This document shows, one piece after another, positions 1 to 10,800 of a stretch of DNA of 23,441 bases; positions within the stretch are counted from its first letter, which is position 1; each line of letters starts with the position of its first letter. Location of the stretch: NCBI GenBank assembly GCA_905221605.1, contig CAJNDS010000179.1, positions 117,501 through 140,941 of the forward strand, read 5' to 3'. Under the pieces are notes generated by a model, which was not told the origin of the DNA, did not search any database, and saw only the letters and a list, made by a program, of their open reading frames with translations. Source of the stretch: Symbiodinium natans. Its lineage: Eukaryota > Sar > Dinophyceae > Suessiales > Symbiodiniaceae. Position numbers and translations under genes: made by a program.

Positions 1-2825
1 TGGGGCTTGTGTTTCTGCGAATGGGATATGTGGTAGTCTGTGGCCTCTGAGGAACTATATTCACGCTGTGAACCCTCTGGAGGTGTGCTGCTTTGGCTTG
101 CCGGCGTCATGGATTAGAGAATTTCTGTTGACATTTGTTGACTCGAAGCTACAGCTCATTTGTCAGTCCCGGCCACAATTTGATTACGACACTCGCCTCG
201 AGTGCGCAGCTCAGCATGGCGGAGTGTGGCGCGCTTGTGCATTGTCAGATACGCTGTGATGGCCGCAATTTCGTTTGACTCAGTCGGATGGTCTTCAACG
301 CGGTTTGGGACTTTGGGAAGAGTCGAATGGCCCAATCCTTAAGGTTTAAATGTAGGCAGTCGGTGATTGCAGCCGTCACACCATGGCTTCGACATGCTTC
401 CGAAGGTGGCATTGTCTTTATCTGATTGGGGCGGGACATTGGACCTGACGGTGGTGCCGCACCTGCAAGAGATGGGGATATCGCCTCTGGAGGCTTAGCC
501 ATGTCCCAAAGTCTTTGCTTGCAAAGGTTACCTTCAACTCCAGCCCAAGACCCAGCACTGGTAGCTTGCAAGGCCCAAGCGGCCCTAGCGATCTTTGGGG
601 CTTCCTCGAACCTCGATCTGACGCGAATTCGGGCTCAGGTTCATCATCTGGGCTTGAAGTGCGACAGAGCCATTTTCCCATTGAGGACCTCGAAGTACAC
701 AGGCAGATTTCATATTGGCCGTCTGCTTGGTCCTTTCTGTAGGACCAAATCGTGGCAAATGGCGAGCTAGTTCGCGATGGACTCGTGCGGCCGCCTGGCT
801 TTGGCGCTTTGGCGCTGCCACCGCAATGAACTTCTTTAACTTGTTTGCAGCTCCGCCTCGTTGCGGCACGTTGCGTCTTTGCTTCATCTTTGCTTCCAGG
901 CCTCGGTCGAGGGGTTGGGAACGGTGGACATCTTGTTCGGCACGTACTACACGGTCTCTTTGCTTTGCACTAGCCATGCAGCCAGCTTCAGGGGATTGAC
1001 GCATGTTACCTTTCTCTTTGAGAGAACGAACGCGAGTCGGACTGCGAAAGAGCGAAGCCTCGGAGGTGGTGCCAGCGGCCTGGTTTGGCTCTACACAAGT
1101 GTCGGCCTCTGATGCCGGCACATGCCGATGCCCATTTGCAGCCCTTCGCATTCTCTTGCAATCCCTTGTGGCCGAAGCTGGCTAGAAGAAGGTTGTGCAT
1201 GTTGTCGTTGCCATCGATATCGACATGAAGCGTGTGCTGACAAGTCCTTGCCTCAGCTAGATGAGCTTCAAGACTGGGGGCAGCTACATGTAGTTGTTTG
1301 TGCTTGTGACTTGAGTGCCGCCCCAAGTGTCAGAGTTCGAAGTTCGAAGGCACGGTGATGCCAGTGACGCTGATGAATCTTCAGATGAATTCCCTGACCC
1401 ACCAGCTGTATGGTGCAGGCTGGGAGTTCCATGCCTAGGCTTTGTCGAAGGATTCGAAGGTAGATCAGTGCAGCCAGGTGCAGACTTGACCGACCAGTAC
1501 GCGTACTATCATTTGTGTCAGGATCTCGGGAGCGGGACAGACTGAGAAAGTCAACTGCGAATGTTCGCCATCTTGGCCGTGAGGTACAGCTGCCAACTTG
1601 ACACAGACGGTTGGAGGAGTCACGACCATTCAGATCTTTGTTAGTCGGCAACTGATACGTTTCTATGCGACATCAGCTTGCATTCTGAGAGCTGATCAAT
1701 GGCCGCAATACCGCGCTCAGGCTGCAATTTGGCAGAGCTGGGAGGCTTGCCTTCAGAGGCATTTGGAAGCATCAGGCCACCAAACCAATTCACCTGATAC
1801 AACTGCCTTTCAGGTGAACTACATGTACTTGCAATCTGCGGCCATCGATCACCAGTACAACTACGTGCGGGTTTCAGCTCTGATTTTTGCACTTGGCTTG
1901 TGACTTGTGTTCGAGCTTTTGCATTCAGGGCGTGCTTTCCGTGTGCTGATATCGAGGCCTGGTTTACTTTCAAGGAGGAGCCCACGGGCGCTCCAAGGAT
2001 CTTGGAGTACCAGCATGACAGCCACGAGCCTAGGTTCCTCCGGTCGGTTCCACCTGTCGGTTCCAAGTTTTTGCACGGAGACACCATTCTGACCTGTCAT
2101 TTAGGCAAGGACTACGTACTGTGGCCACAGGACACAGCCTCAGCCACCACGTGTCCGAGAAGTTTTGCGTTTCGAGCTGCGCCTGCCACACCCAGGATAG
2201 TCTACCCGACAATGCCGTATTTTCTTCCCTCATCCAGACCGCTCCGAGGTTCGCTTGCTGTTGCAACATGTCAAATTGAAGCGTGTTTACATGTGTTTAC
2301 CCAAATCCCATTGGAAGACTGGCAGGATCATCTTCGCATTGTACCCTCCAGCTCTGCAGTATGCCAGGTGCGGAGTACAAAGAATCAAAGGGTGAGATTG
2401 TGGGAGGGAGTGGGGAGGCGGGGTGAACTCAAGCTTTGAAGGTTCAATGCTGCTGGCACCAAGCTTTTCGTGTCCTTCGACACCGCTACACTGCGCCTGA
2501 GCCTGGGGTTTTAAAAGCTCCTCCAAGGTGTCCGTGTAGTCGAACCTTCGTTGAGCTTCAGGTGGTGCTGTCCCGGTTGACACGAATGGCGACGACATTC
2601 CGGACTTCTTTAACGAGGCTGACAAGGCATCGGCTTCCTGCAGCCCTTTTGAGAACACTTCGCTGTAATGTGCTGCAATGACTGTAATGTGCTGTAATGT
2701 GCTGTAGTCGTAATCAGCAACGAAGTAAAGCAGGCAACGCGTGGACCGTGTGATGACTTCATCGACCGCTTCACAATGATCTTGATCCCGGGGAGCACGC
2801 GGCCTGCTTACTTGTATGCATGAAG

Positions 2826-2858
2826 CTTCGCCCAGCTTCGCCCAGCTTCGCCCAGCTT
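2826..2858. repeat. 10-bp tandem repeat, about 3 copies
   Basis: The unit cttcgcccag is repeated directly three times, then decays into cttctc. Confidence 0.9.
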
Positions 2859-3994
2859 CTCATCGCTGCTGCTTGAGTATCTTGAACCTGGCTGGATTTG
2901 CAAAATAAGGTGTCAGTGGACGACTGATGCCGACTTCTATATCGAAATTCAGCCTGCGTTCGAGACTTGTTGCTGAGGCTGTTTACACAAGTTTTGAATG
3001 GTGATGCGGGAAGTCTTGTCCCGAAGTTTCGCGCAGCAACCGCAGCAAGGTCAACCATTGCTCCAGGAGACCTTGCGCGCATCAAGCCCGGAACAGCTTC
3101 AGCCCAAGCTTTCTGACGCATGTGGCGGATGTGCAAAGCCATGGACTGCTCAGCCAGGTGTACAGGGGGCAGCAGCTCCCTTCTGGAGCTCCACGCTTAG
3201 CAAGAGCATTGCAGGGGAATGATTCGGAATGACATGGAATGACTACTCGCAGACCGCTTCAGAACGGCTTTTCGAGCTCAAAGGTGTACCAGTTCTCACA
3301 GCCATCATCAGATTTTGCAGTTGTGCCCCTCCCAGATGGTTGCAGATGACAGAAATGAATAGAAGTTCTTTGGAGATGCCGATGTACCACGTGCATTTAT
3401 TCGTGGCTACGCGTGCGATCGAGGTGGAAGCTCCGTTGGAAATCCCAACTCCCAGGGTGGCAACCTGAATCGGAACTGACTGATTCGGAGATGGGGATAT
3501 CACGGGGCTCCATGGTATACGCGAGGTGTCACGAGATTGTCAATCTATGTCAGCTCAGGCGGAGGTTGGCGGCCTGGCGTACATCGACGTGTGGGCACCT
3601 TAGTGCGGGGACCGCGCCCACAAATGTTTCTGGAATGTTTGCGTATGTTTGCGTGGCTTTCGAAGCCCTGCTCAGGTGCACTGAGCTAGTGCTCGATGGC
3701 ACCCAGTCATCTGGCCACGGCTCGCCGGATCACAATGTTGTTTACTGTTTGGTTTTGCATAAGGACTTTATTCTCGATTTGCGACATGACTCGTGACCGC
3801 TTCTGGAGGCTTTCGGGGTGCCTTCACATGGGCACTTAGCTCCACAACGCCGCAAAAGCGGGGACGCCAAGCATTGTGCAGATGAGTGGGTAGCAAAATG
3901 TAGCAAATTGGCAAATCGTCATGGCATAGACTCGGGCGCTTTATGCCTCTGGGGCAGCCAGGTAGTTACAGGTAGTTTCGATCACGGTGAGTAC

Positions 3995-4008
3995 GGGGGG
4001 GGGGGGGG
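3995..4008 (+). repeat. Poly-G run (14 nt) after a GTGAGT donor-like site
   Basis: Preceded by atcacggtgagtac, a near-consensus GT donor, so it may lie at the start of an intron of an unrecognised gene. About 30 nt downstream is gggaatcgaac, which is the reverse complement of a tRNA B-box-like GTTCGATTCCC. Confidence 0.95.
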
Positions 4009-4753
4009 AGGTTGGTCTCTATCGTCTGTGTGCCTAAGGGAATCGAACTTTGTGACTTTGTGCTCGCAAGTTGATTCCCAGAGCCCTCATAGCTTGCAAG
4101 GTTGGAGAGTAATTGAGACAGCACCTTTAGCTTGAAGATGAGCCGGTCCCCACGAGGCCAGAGCCTCACATCCGCCAGCTGCAAAATGTGTTGGAGTCAG
4201 CGATGGCTGCCGAAGCTCCTGCCATTCCCCCAGAGCACAGCAGTAGCAAAGCGGAGGTAAGGCTGGAGATGGCTGGAGTCAGAGTAGCGGCAAGGGCAGC
4301 TGCTCACACAGACAAGATTCATATCACTTGTCTGCCAGTCAGGCCACGCCATGGTTGTAGTAGGACAGTGTTCAGGTGGCAGCACAAGTCATTCGCATCC
4401 CGGCGTATCTCATGCAAGGAGACACCCTGTGCGCCTCCATAGTACAATGTGCTTGGAGGGGAACACTGGCAATCGCTTTGACGGCCAGGTACAACTTCTC
4501 ATTAACCGTCTCAAACTCAGCTTAGACTCAGCTTGCAAGCGTGGTTTCATGTGCAGTCCATGCGACCTGGATCTGCAGGTGCAATCCTTTTGGAACCCAG
4601 CTCTCTCAGACACAATATATTACAGCTCAGTCCTCGGATGGCAAGTTGACCAAAAAAAAAAGTGCGCCAACACGCAGGCCCAATGGCTTGTGTCCGGTGT
4701 CCAAGGTGTGACGGTGTCGCCGCTGCCTGTTCCACCGATGGCCGGACAGTAGT

Positions 4754-5156
4754 GTGATCTGCCTTGCCGGTCCTTGCAGTTTATATGGACTTTTGCTGCT
4801 GGTGCTGCGCGTTGCAGGTGATATATGGCTCGTTTTCACGGCAGCTGAAGGTGCCCAAGTGGAGTGGGTGGAAAAGGGATTTGCTATCCTTCGGCTGAAC
4901 GACGTCTTCTGGTTCGAAGGTGGAGAGTTCGCTGAGTCTGGTGTCGGAGATCTTCCTGGAAGGGCACGCCACTTACAGTACATTAGAAGAGACACGAAGA
5001 GACAATGTTGAGTTGACACTGGGCTTTGCCTTGACTGAAGGTGTGCCGAAGCATTGGGGCGTGGTGCAGTACAGTACACTTGGGCGGCTTGCAAGAGGCG
5101 GCATACGACAGCAATCAGAACGATCGGTGGTGACGGTGTTTTTGTCATCATCGTGA
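4754..5156 (+). CDS. Low-confidence coding-like stretch
   Basis: Two overlapping plus frames have protein-like composition: 4754-5011 (QVEWVEKGFAILRLNDVFWF) and 4920-5156 (VELTLGFALTEGVPKHWGVV). A minus frame (4627-5223) covers the same DNA but is Ser/Pro/Arg-rich and less protein-like. I recognise no family and could not join the pieces; the region may contain exons of an unknown gene. Confidence 0.2.
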
Positions 5157-5174
5157 ATGTGCCGTTCCTGCAAT

Positions 5175-5450
5175 GGTCCAGGGTTTTTAGGCTTGAGGGT
5201 TTCGAAGGTTTAGGCGGCTTCAAAGATGTTCAACATGTTCTGCTTTTCTGGCTTCTTTGGGCTTCGGCTTTAGGCTTCAGGGTTTACTCTTTGGGGTTCC
5301 GTGTTTAGCTTTAAGGGTTTGTGGTTTCGGGTTTCGTGTTTTGCTGCTTTTCCCGCCAGGTATTATCTTGATTTTGATGCTTATATGGCTTTCAGGGCTG
5401 AGGTGTTTATGGCTTGTAGGGGGTGTTGGCGTTTAGGGTTTTTTGGCGGT
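5175..5450. repeat. Degenerate TTTAGGG-like (interstitial telomere-like) stretch
   Basis: Many variants of GGGTTTAG(G) recur: agggtttcgaaggtttagg, ttcagggttt, ttaagggtttgtgg, tcgggtttcg, and one exact TTTAGGG at 5432-5438. TTTAGGG is the plant-type telomere unit, also reported for dinoflagellates. The spacing is irregular, so this is a decayed array or a chance-enriched stretch, not a functional telomere. Confidence 0.5.
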
Positions 5451-5464
5451 CATTGTCCCAATCC

Positions 5465-5640
5465 GCTTGTGAGCGAATCCGCCGTGTCAGTGCGCGAATC
5501 CCGCATGCGCGAAGGCGCCGTCCAGCGCGTATCAGTCCGCGAACCCATCGGTGCGCGACGCAGCGTTCCGTGCGCGAACCCGCGGTGCGCGAGTCAGTAT
5601 TTCAGTCCGCAAATCTGGTCTGTCCGGTGCGCAAATCGCT
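5465..5640. repeat. Degenerate GTGCGCGAA(T/C)CC repeat
   Basis: Variants of TGCGCGAATCC / TCCGCGAACCC recur about eight to ten times (for example gtgagcgaatccg, cagtgcgcgaatcc, cagtccgcgaaccc, cgtgcgcgaacccg, gtgcgcaaatcgc). CpG density is high. It follows directly on the telomere-like stretch, which suggests a subtelomere-like or satellite origin. Confidence 0.7.
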
Positions 5641-5859
5641 TTCCTGCAATGTCATGGGCAAGGCCTTCATCTTGCCACGCCATTCTGTGTTCGAATGCAT
5701 TCTGTCGAGGTGAAGGGTGTATAGTTGGGTTATGTTGGGTTGGCATGTTTTAGGCTGAGCTGTGGTTTTGGGTGAGGCAACAGTCTTTCGTTCCAAACAG
5801 ATAGTTTGACTTCGGAGTGGCTTTGTTATCATGGGGGCTTGGGTGGGCGCAGCCACCCG

Positions 5860-5902
5860 CCTCCACCACCCACTCCACCATCCCCTCCACCACCCACTCC
5901 AT
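5860..5902. repeat. CCACCACCCACTCCAC repeat
   Basis: The 16-nt phrase ctccaccacccactcc occurs twice, separated by accatccc. It forms a short C-rich minisatellite. Its reverse complement is G-rich and encodes Trp/Gly-rich spurious frames. Confidence 0.85.
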
Positions 5903-6064
5903 GTTTGGGCCTTCATTAAGGCTCCCTTCTGTCACCCCTTGCACCCCCCTCCCCTTTATTTCGCTAGCTGCACTAGGCACTAGCTGACTAGCTGAAGCAA
6001 ATCGCCATGAGCCACACAACGTCCGCGTCGGCACATTCATCCATCTGCTTTCTCAGGCAACAGA

Positions 6065-6283
6065 GTTGTTGTTTGCTCTCCTGCTTTTACCGCACCCACT
6101 GCCTGCGTGCAGCGCGGTAGAAGAACAAACAAACACGGGTGCGGGAGAGGCCGCTTGTTTTGTTTGTCTCCCGGTGTGCAGGTTGGGGCTAGGGAAGAAA
6201 GGACGCGTTGTTTGTTTCGCTCCCGCCCGGCGAGTGAGACGCGGGAGCACAAAAGCATAACTGTTGTTTGGCTACGCTCCTGC
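6065..6283. repeat. Cluster of alternating direct and inverted TTGTTTG/CTCCCG repeats
   Basis: Four direct copies of a GTTGTTTG(n)CTCC(C/T)G phrase lie at about 6065, 6154, 6206 and 6261. Inverted copies (gaacaaacaaacacgggtgcgggag at about 6123, gcgggagcacaaaag at 6241) sit between them. One hairpin is perfect: gctcccgc 6219-6226 with gcgggagc 6241-6248, loop 14 nt. It looks like nested foldback elements. Confidence 0.75.
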
Positions 6284-6910
6284 TCGAGCCGGGGTGTGGA
6301 GGGGGGTGCTGCCACGGGAGAGAACCAAATTGTGTAGTGCGCGCTGGACTCGATTGCAAAGCGTCCGCGCAACTTTCATAGATCTCGCACCTGACTTGAC
6401 GCAGGTCGGACGCTGTGCTGCTGCCAATGCCTCAAGTTAGTACATGTTTAGAAGGGAGGCCGTGCGAAGGGAGAGCATATCTAGCGATTCATTACCCAGG
6501 CAAGGCAGCATACTGGGCTGCACCTCGCCCGGCCCCTGGATTGCCAGCCTTTTTGACTCGAGGAAAGTGCCTACGCGTCGTTTGCATGTGCCACTTCAAG
6601 GTGGGGAGCTGGCATCGATCTCACGTCTGTGTCCGGGTTCTTCTCCCGTTCCTTGTACGTGCAGATCTCAGAATCGGTCTAGAAGCAAGCTGAAGATGGT
6701 TGAATGTGGTCTTCACTTCTGCCTCTTAGCCGCTTGTCGCCATGTGTACAATTTGCGAAGGTCAAGCCCTTTGCACTGGAGCCGCTTGAGACCTACATCT
6801 TCACCATATCGGGCGAGGCACACCTTGCTTCAGTTTGCTCGTTTTCCACACCGTGTCGGTGAGGCACTTGGGGCAAAGCACAGAACGAATGCATCTCCAT
6901 TCCTTTCACT

Positions 6911-6970
6911 CCATTCCCCCTTCCCTTCCCTTCCCCTTCCCCTCCCCTTCCCTTCCCTTCCCTTCCCTTC
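6911..6970. repeat. CCCTT polypyrimidine tract
   Basis: About 60 nt of CCCTT/CCCCTT units on the plus strand, flanked on both sides by ccattcc units (6886-6916 and 6972-6990). No gene is recognisable around it. Confidence 0.95.
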
Positions 6971-7174
6971 CGATTCCATTCCATTCCATCAGATTTGTGA
7001 GAGCAGGTCAATGTCAGCAATGGTACGGCCGATCTGACGCTTCAGAACGTTGTGAGTGCAGAAGTTGAAGTGGTGCTCCGGGTTCAAAAGGCGTTTGAAG
7101 ATGCATGAGGATGCTGAACATGCTGAAAAAAGCCTGTGTCGCGAAGGTACTTGGCGACCTCCTGATCAACTACT

Positions 7175-7863
7175 ATGGCGGGACTGGCTTTTCATCTCGG
7201 AGGCCACATGCTTCCACTTCGCAGGTCAAGCATTGACAGCGTTGCATGGTACAGTCTCACCTTCAAGTGGCGAACATCTCAATATCGCACGTCATGCTTC
7301 GCATGGTCGATGCATGGTCGACATGTGACCAGGGATCGTGCGATTGTTGTGGATTTCACGGAGTCACTGGATTACTCCGACCCTGCAGCTGGCTTACTTA
7401 CCTTGCCACACTGCGCAGGTGATTGCGCACGGGTAGGAGTCGAGTCAATTGCGTATTCAGGCTGCAGAGCTTGCAACGACAGCCCCGGCCGCAGCCATGC
7501 GACTTGCACTGGTGAATCTGTGACGCATCGGGCTTCCCGCAGCATGCCACTTACGCAATGCGACATGTGCTCTCAGACCTACACCTACAGCTGCCAGAAG
7601 GAAGGTTTTGACCCCAGTGAGTGGTTGCCAGTGGTGGCAGAACCCGTGTATTCCAGTGTATGGGGGCACGTCGAGGTCCGCACTTTTTGGAAGCATTTTG
7701 ACGCAGGGACTTGCGCGCAGCCAGGGGCTCAAGCTGTGCTCCTCTGCCTGGCGCCAGGCTCGGAGCAGGCCGAGAGCCCCCCAAAACATCCCAGAACCTT
7801 CTCCATGTTAGGTGCTTTTGGGGATTTTGTGGTCAAGTGCCTCCAGACTGCTTGCAGGGAAAG
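7175..7863 (+). other. Long open frame upstream of PP1, not recognised
   Basis: An open frame runs from 7175 to 7993 (272 codons) and overlaps the PP1 first exons in another frame. The part after about 7340 contains Cys-rich text (CDMCSQTYTYSC at about 7560-7595), but I see no domain, and its 3' part is contradicted by PP1. It is probably PP1 upstream DNA or pieces of another gene. Confidence 0.25.
7848..7857 (+). promoter_or_regulatory. Candidate trans-splice (spliced-leader) acceptor for PP1
   Basis: The sequence ctgcttgcag ends six bases before the PP1 start codon at 7864. Dinoflagellate nuclear mRNAs receive a common spliced leader at an AG close upstream of the start, so this AG is a natural candidate. 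A cis intron in the 5' UTR would look the same. An overlapping longer reading frame (7175-7993, another frame) reads through it. Confidence 0.35.
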
Positions 7864-10800
7864 ATGGAATCTGATAAAGCTCCAGCGCCAAAGAAGCGAA
7901 AAACAGAGGCCTTGGGTCAAAACATCTGTGCTGCGATCGTGGCTGATCTGTTCTGGCTCACTGCGTCGCAGGACCCAGGGAATCTGGATGTAGATGCGGT
8001 CCTGGACCAGCTCCTATATGTTCGGAAGAGGACCTGGGCTAGGGGTGGTCGATCTTCAATGAGGAACGACCACAATTGCCGTGCATTTTTTCCTTTACAT
8101 GCATGTGAAGACAAGGAAAGAACGGCATACTCTGCTCCAACATCATTATCGCCCGCGATTTCTTTGATCTTTTTCTTCCAGTTTTCTCTCTCTATCTCTC
8201 TCTGTCTCTTTCTTTCTCTCCCTCTCACACTCTCTCCCTCACTCTGTTTGTATCTCTCCCTCCCTCTGTTTGTATCTCTCGCTCGTCTTCGCTGGCAAAA
8301 GTAGGCCCTTTTCGTCTCGCTATTCCTGTCGCACGTCCTGAAATTCTTGAGAGAACGCCTTAAGCAAGATCATGAATGTTTTTATTCCTCACATCATGGC
8401 GTGCGTCGCTTTTGGGCGACCGGAATTCCGTGCCTGCGAAACCCTCGCAAATATCGTGGGCTTCCGTGCTTGCGATGTCCTTGCAAAAAATACCGTGGGA
8501 CTGGAATGTTCTTGCAATGCTTGGTGGTGCAGGACCAGGATGCATGGACTACGAACTAGGTGAGAGTTTCAGATCAAATTAGCCAAGGAAATTTTGTGAA
8601 CAGAGGTGGCCAACACAGCGGAAGAAGCACGCCTTGGATGGTAGTAGAGGGGTCCCAGTCGATTCACGCGTGTAGAGCCAAGCAACACGCAGAAGGAAGT
8701 CGCAGAAGAACATTAAAAAGAGTGTAAGGGCCCCTAAATAACACACCAAAAGAATGGGGCCCTTTGAATGTATTACGTTCAAACTGTCTTGTGCTCAAAA
8801 GACCCAGCGAATCTCAGTAGTTTTTGTAGATCTTTCAGGCCTTTTAATTGTATTAGTTCACTCGCGGCCGTTTCGCTTACGTTAAGCTGTATAATTCGTA
8901 TTATTGCAGAATACCGGGGGCTCAATATAATATACGAATAAAGTGTCCCGGAATAATATTAACGGAGTGCAGGGATTATTTGCGAGGGCTTTGCAAGCAC
9001 GGGCTTCCAACCCCATGAGATTGGCCTGGTGTTGCCCGAGAGATTCTGATTGACAACGACGAAGAGTGCTACATAGACCACATGCCTCTCTTCTTGCAGC
9101 ATCTTCAGAGGGTATATAACGGTATATATCTCATACTTGGAGTTCTCGAAGAAATTCGCTACGCAGGGTGGCCCATTCTTGCGACACCTGCGGCATTTCA
9201 GGATCGGACGCTGCACTCAGAAAAAGCCAAGAGCTCCATTGCCAAACGCCCTATCCTCCAAAAAAGACTTCATTCGGTCCCGACGGAAAGTGCCTTTCAA
9301 TCGGTGGTCGTCCTAACTCTCAGATTGTTCTGCTCGTAGTAGTCGGCTGGGCCCACACGACATGTTTAGCCGTTTTGTGTCTAAGATTCTCCGTCGCTGT
9401 AGCTGTTTCTACACCTTTTTTAGGTGTAACTGTCTACTATAAGACGCGTTCGTTCCGCTGGCATCGTGCAAAGCGTCCGCACCGAGCGTCGTATTGCTTA
9501 CATGAATTGCTTCTGAACCCTCCCGCGCCCTTGCGAACCTTCGCATGTTAGGTGCCATTCCATCCTGTAATCGGTCATGCACAGTTGGTATTTAATCTGC
9601 GCTGCCTCCGGTCTCTGTTGTTGTCTTTGCCTATCCTTCCATCTTCATAATTTGTATTGATTTGCAGCTGAAGCCTCGCTGTGACACCTGTGACTCACCT
9701 CCACTTGTCCAGGAGTCCAGCGGGTCAGATCGTCAATTTGCTGGAGGCCCGCGTGCAGTGCATGGAAAACGAGAGACATGCTTGTGGTTCGCCATGCTTT
9801 GAGCGTGGCCGTGCCAGGAAATCGTGACAAATTTGTGCGTTGCGGCGATGCAAATATTTCGTGATCAGCCGATGCTTCTGGACCTGGATGCCTTGAACTC
9901 ACTTGCTTTGGCTGTGGCTCTGGCAAGTGCAGACATTGGATATTGGAGTTTGTTTCAGCTAAGTCGCCGCTGCACCTTTGCGGAGATGTGCATGGACAGT
10001 ACCTGGTCTCGATTTGGCCAAGTGTTAGCATACTGAAATAAGCCCTAAAAGCTTTATCTCTTGTGTGGCGCAAAACTCCTTGCGGACGAGGTATCACGAC
10101 CTCCTCCGAATCTTCGACGCGATCGGCTATCCACCCCAGGCTAACTCACGCAATCGCTGCAAGCGGCAAGCCAAGTGCTTTGAAGTCAGGCAAACTACCT
10201 CTTCCTGGGTGACTACGTAGACCGTGGCAAGCGAAGCTTAGAAACGATTTGCCTGCTTTTTGCATACAAGGCCGCAGCTGATCAGAATCGTGCGTCTAGT
10301 GCTGATGCGCTTGTAGCCGCGCAGTTGTTCACCAGATGTGCTTGTCAGATCAAGTTTCCAGAGAACTTCTTTCTCCTTCGTGGAAACCATGAGTCGCCAT
10401 CGATCTGCAGGACCTGCTTAAAGCAAGGCAAGGCGCACTGTGGCATACAATTCAGAAAGCGCACCTGTGCAGGATCTATGGCTTCTACGATGAAGTCAAG
10501 CAGAGATACACCACAAAGATTTGGAAGGGATTTTGCAACCTGGTTCTGTCAACATGAAGAGAGAAAGCTCCCAGTTTTTCGCAGTTGACATACGTGGCAT
10601 ATGGTCACCTCGTGATTGACAGTTGTGGAGTTCAGGCGATGTCTTCAATTACATGCCGGCTTGTGCCATAATCGCCGACAAGGCAGGTGAAGCATCGGGC
10701 CGCCTCAGCCTGTATGGAGGAACCATGTCGTAAACCGTATCCTGCACTCCCTCACTGACAAAAATCCTGTGGCAATGTTGGAGTTGCCCGGGCAGGTGAT

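Larger units (their letters stand above)
1..4750. other. Left end: no recognisable gene
   Basis: I searched both strands for family motifs and in-phase exon joins and found none I trust. Many overlapping frames of 60-190 residues are open because the DNA is GC-rich. The most protein-like are 1315-1545 plus (DASDADESSDEFPDPPAVW) and 585-1151 minus (Lys/Arg/Gln-rich). Small repeats are (CAGCTTCGCC)x3 at about 2826-2858 and a TGTAATGTGC repeat at 2676-2709. Confidence 0.4.
8031..9712 (+). other. PP1 intron 2, 1.68 kb, GA-AG, loaded with repeats
   Basis: By far the largest intron of the gene; the others are 50-318 nt. The donor is AG|GACC and the acceptor CCAG|GAGT. Joining gives YVRKR followed by [11 protein letters not shown], which matches the PP1 N-terminal segment in position and phase. 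It contains a CT-rich tract (8181-8290), an AT-rich island with inverted repeats (8422-9008), and open frames at 9082-9339 (plus), 9168-9551 (plus) and 8959-9216 (minus) that I do not recognise. Confidence 0.75.

Noticed and set aside
585-1151. 188-codon minus-strand frame, Lys/Arg/Gln-rich
   Set aside because: No domain or start context and no matching neighbouring exons. GC-rich DNA gives many such frames, and plus-strand frames of similar length overlap it.
1900-2439. 179-codon plus frame
   Set aside because: Cys/Pro/Arg/Ser mixture without any motif. No in-phase partner exons; cannot be separated from chance.
3990-4110. Possible minus-strand tRNA around GTTCGATTCCC
   Set aside because: The bases flanking the B-box-like heptamer do not pair as a T stem, and no anticodon or acceptor stem can be drawn.
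4627-5223. 198-codon minus frame
   Set aside because: Ser/Pro/Thr/Arg-rich composition typical of the antisense of GC-rich DNA; the plus strand looks more protein-like here.
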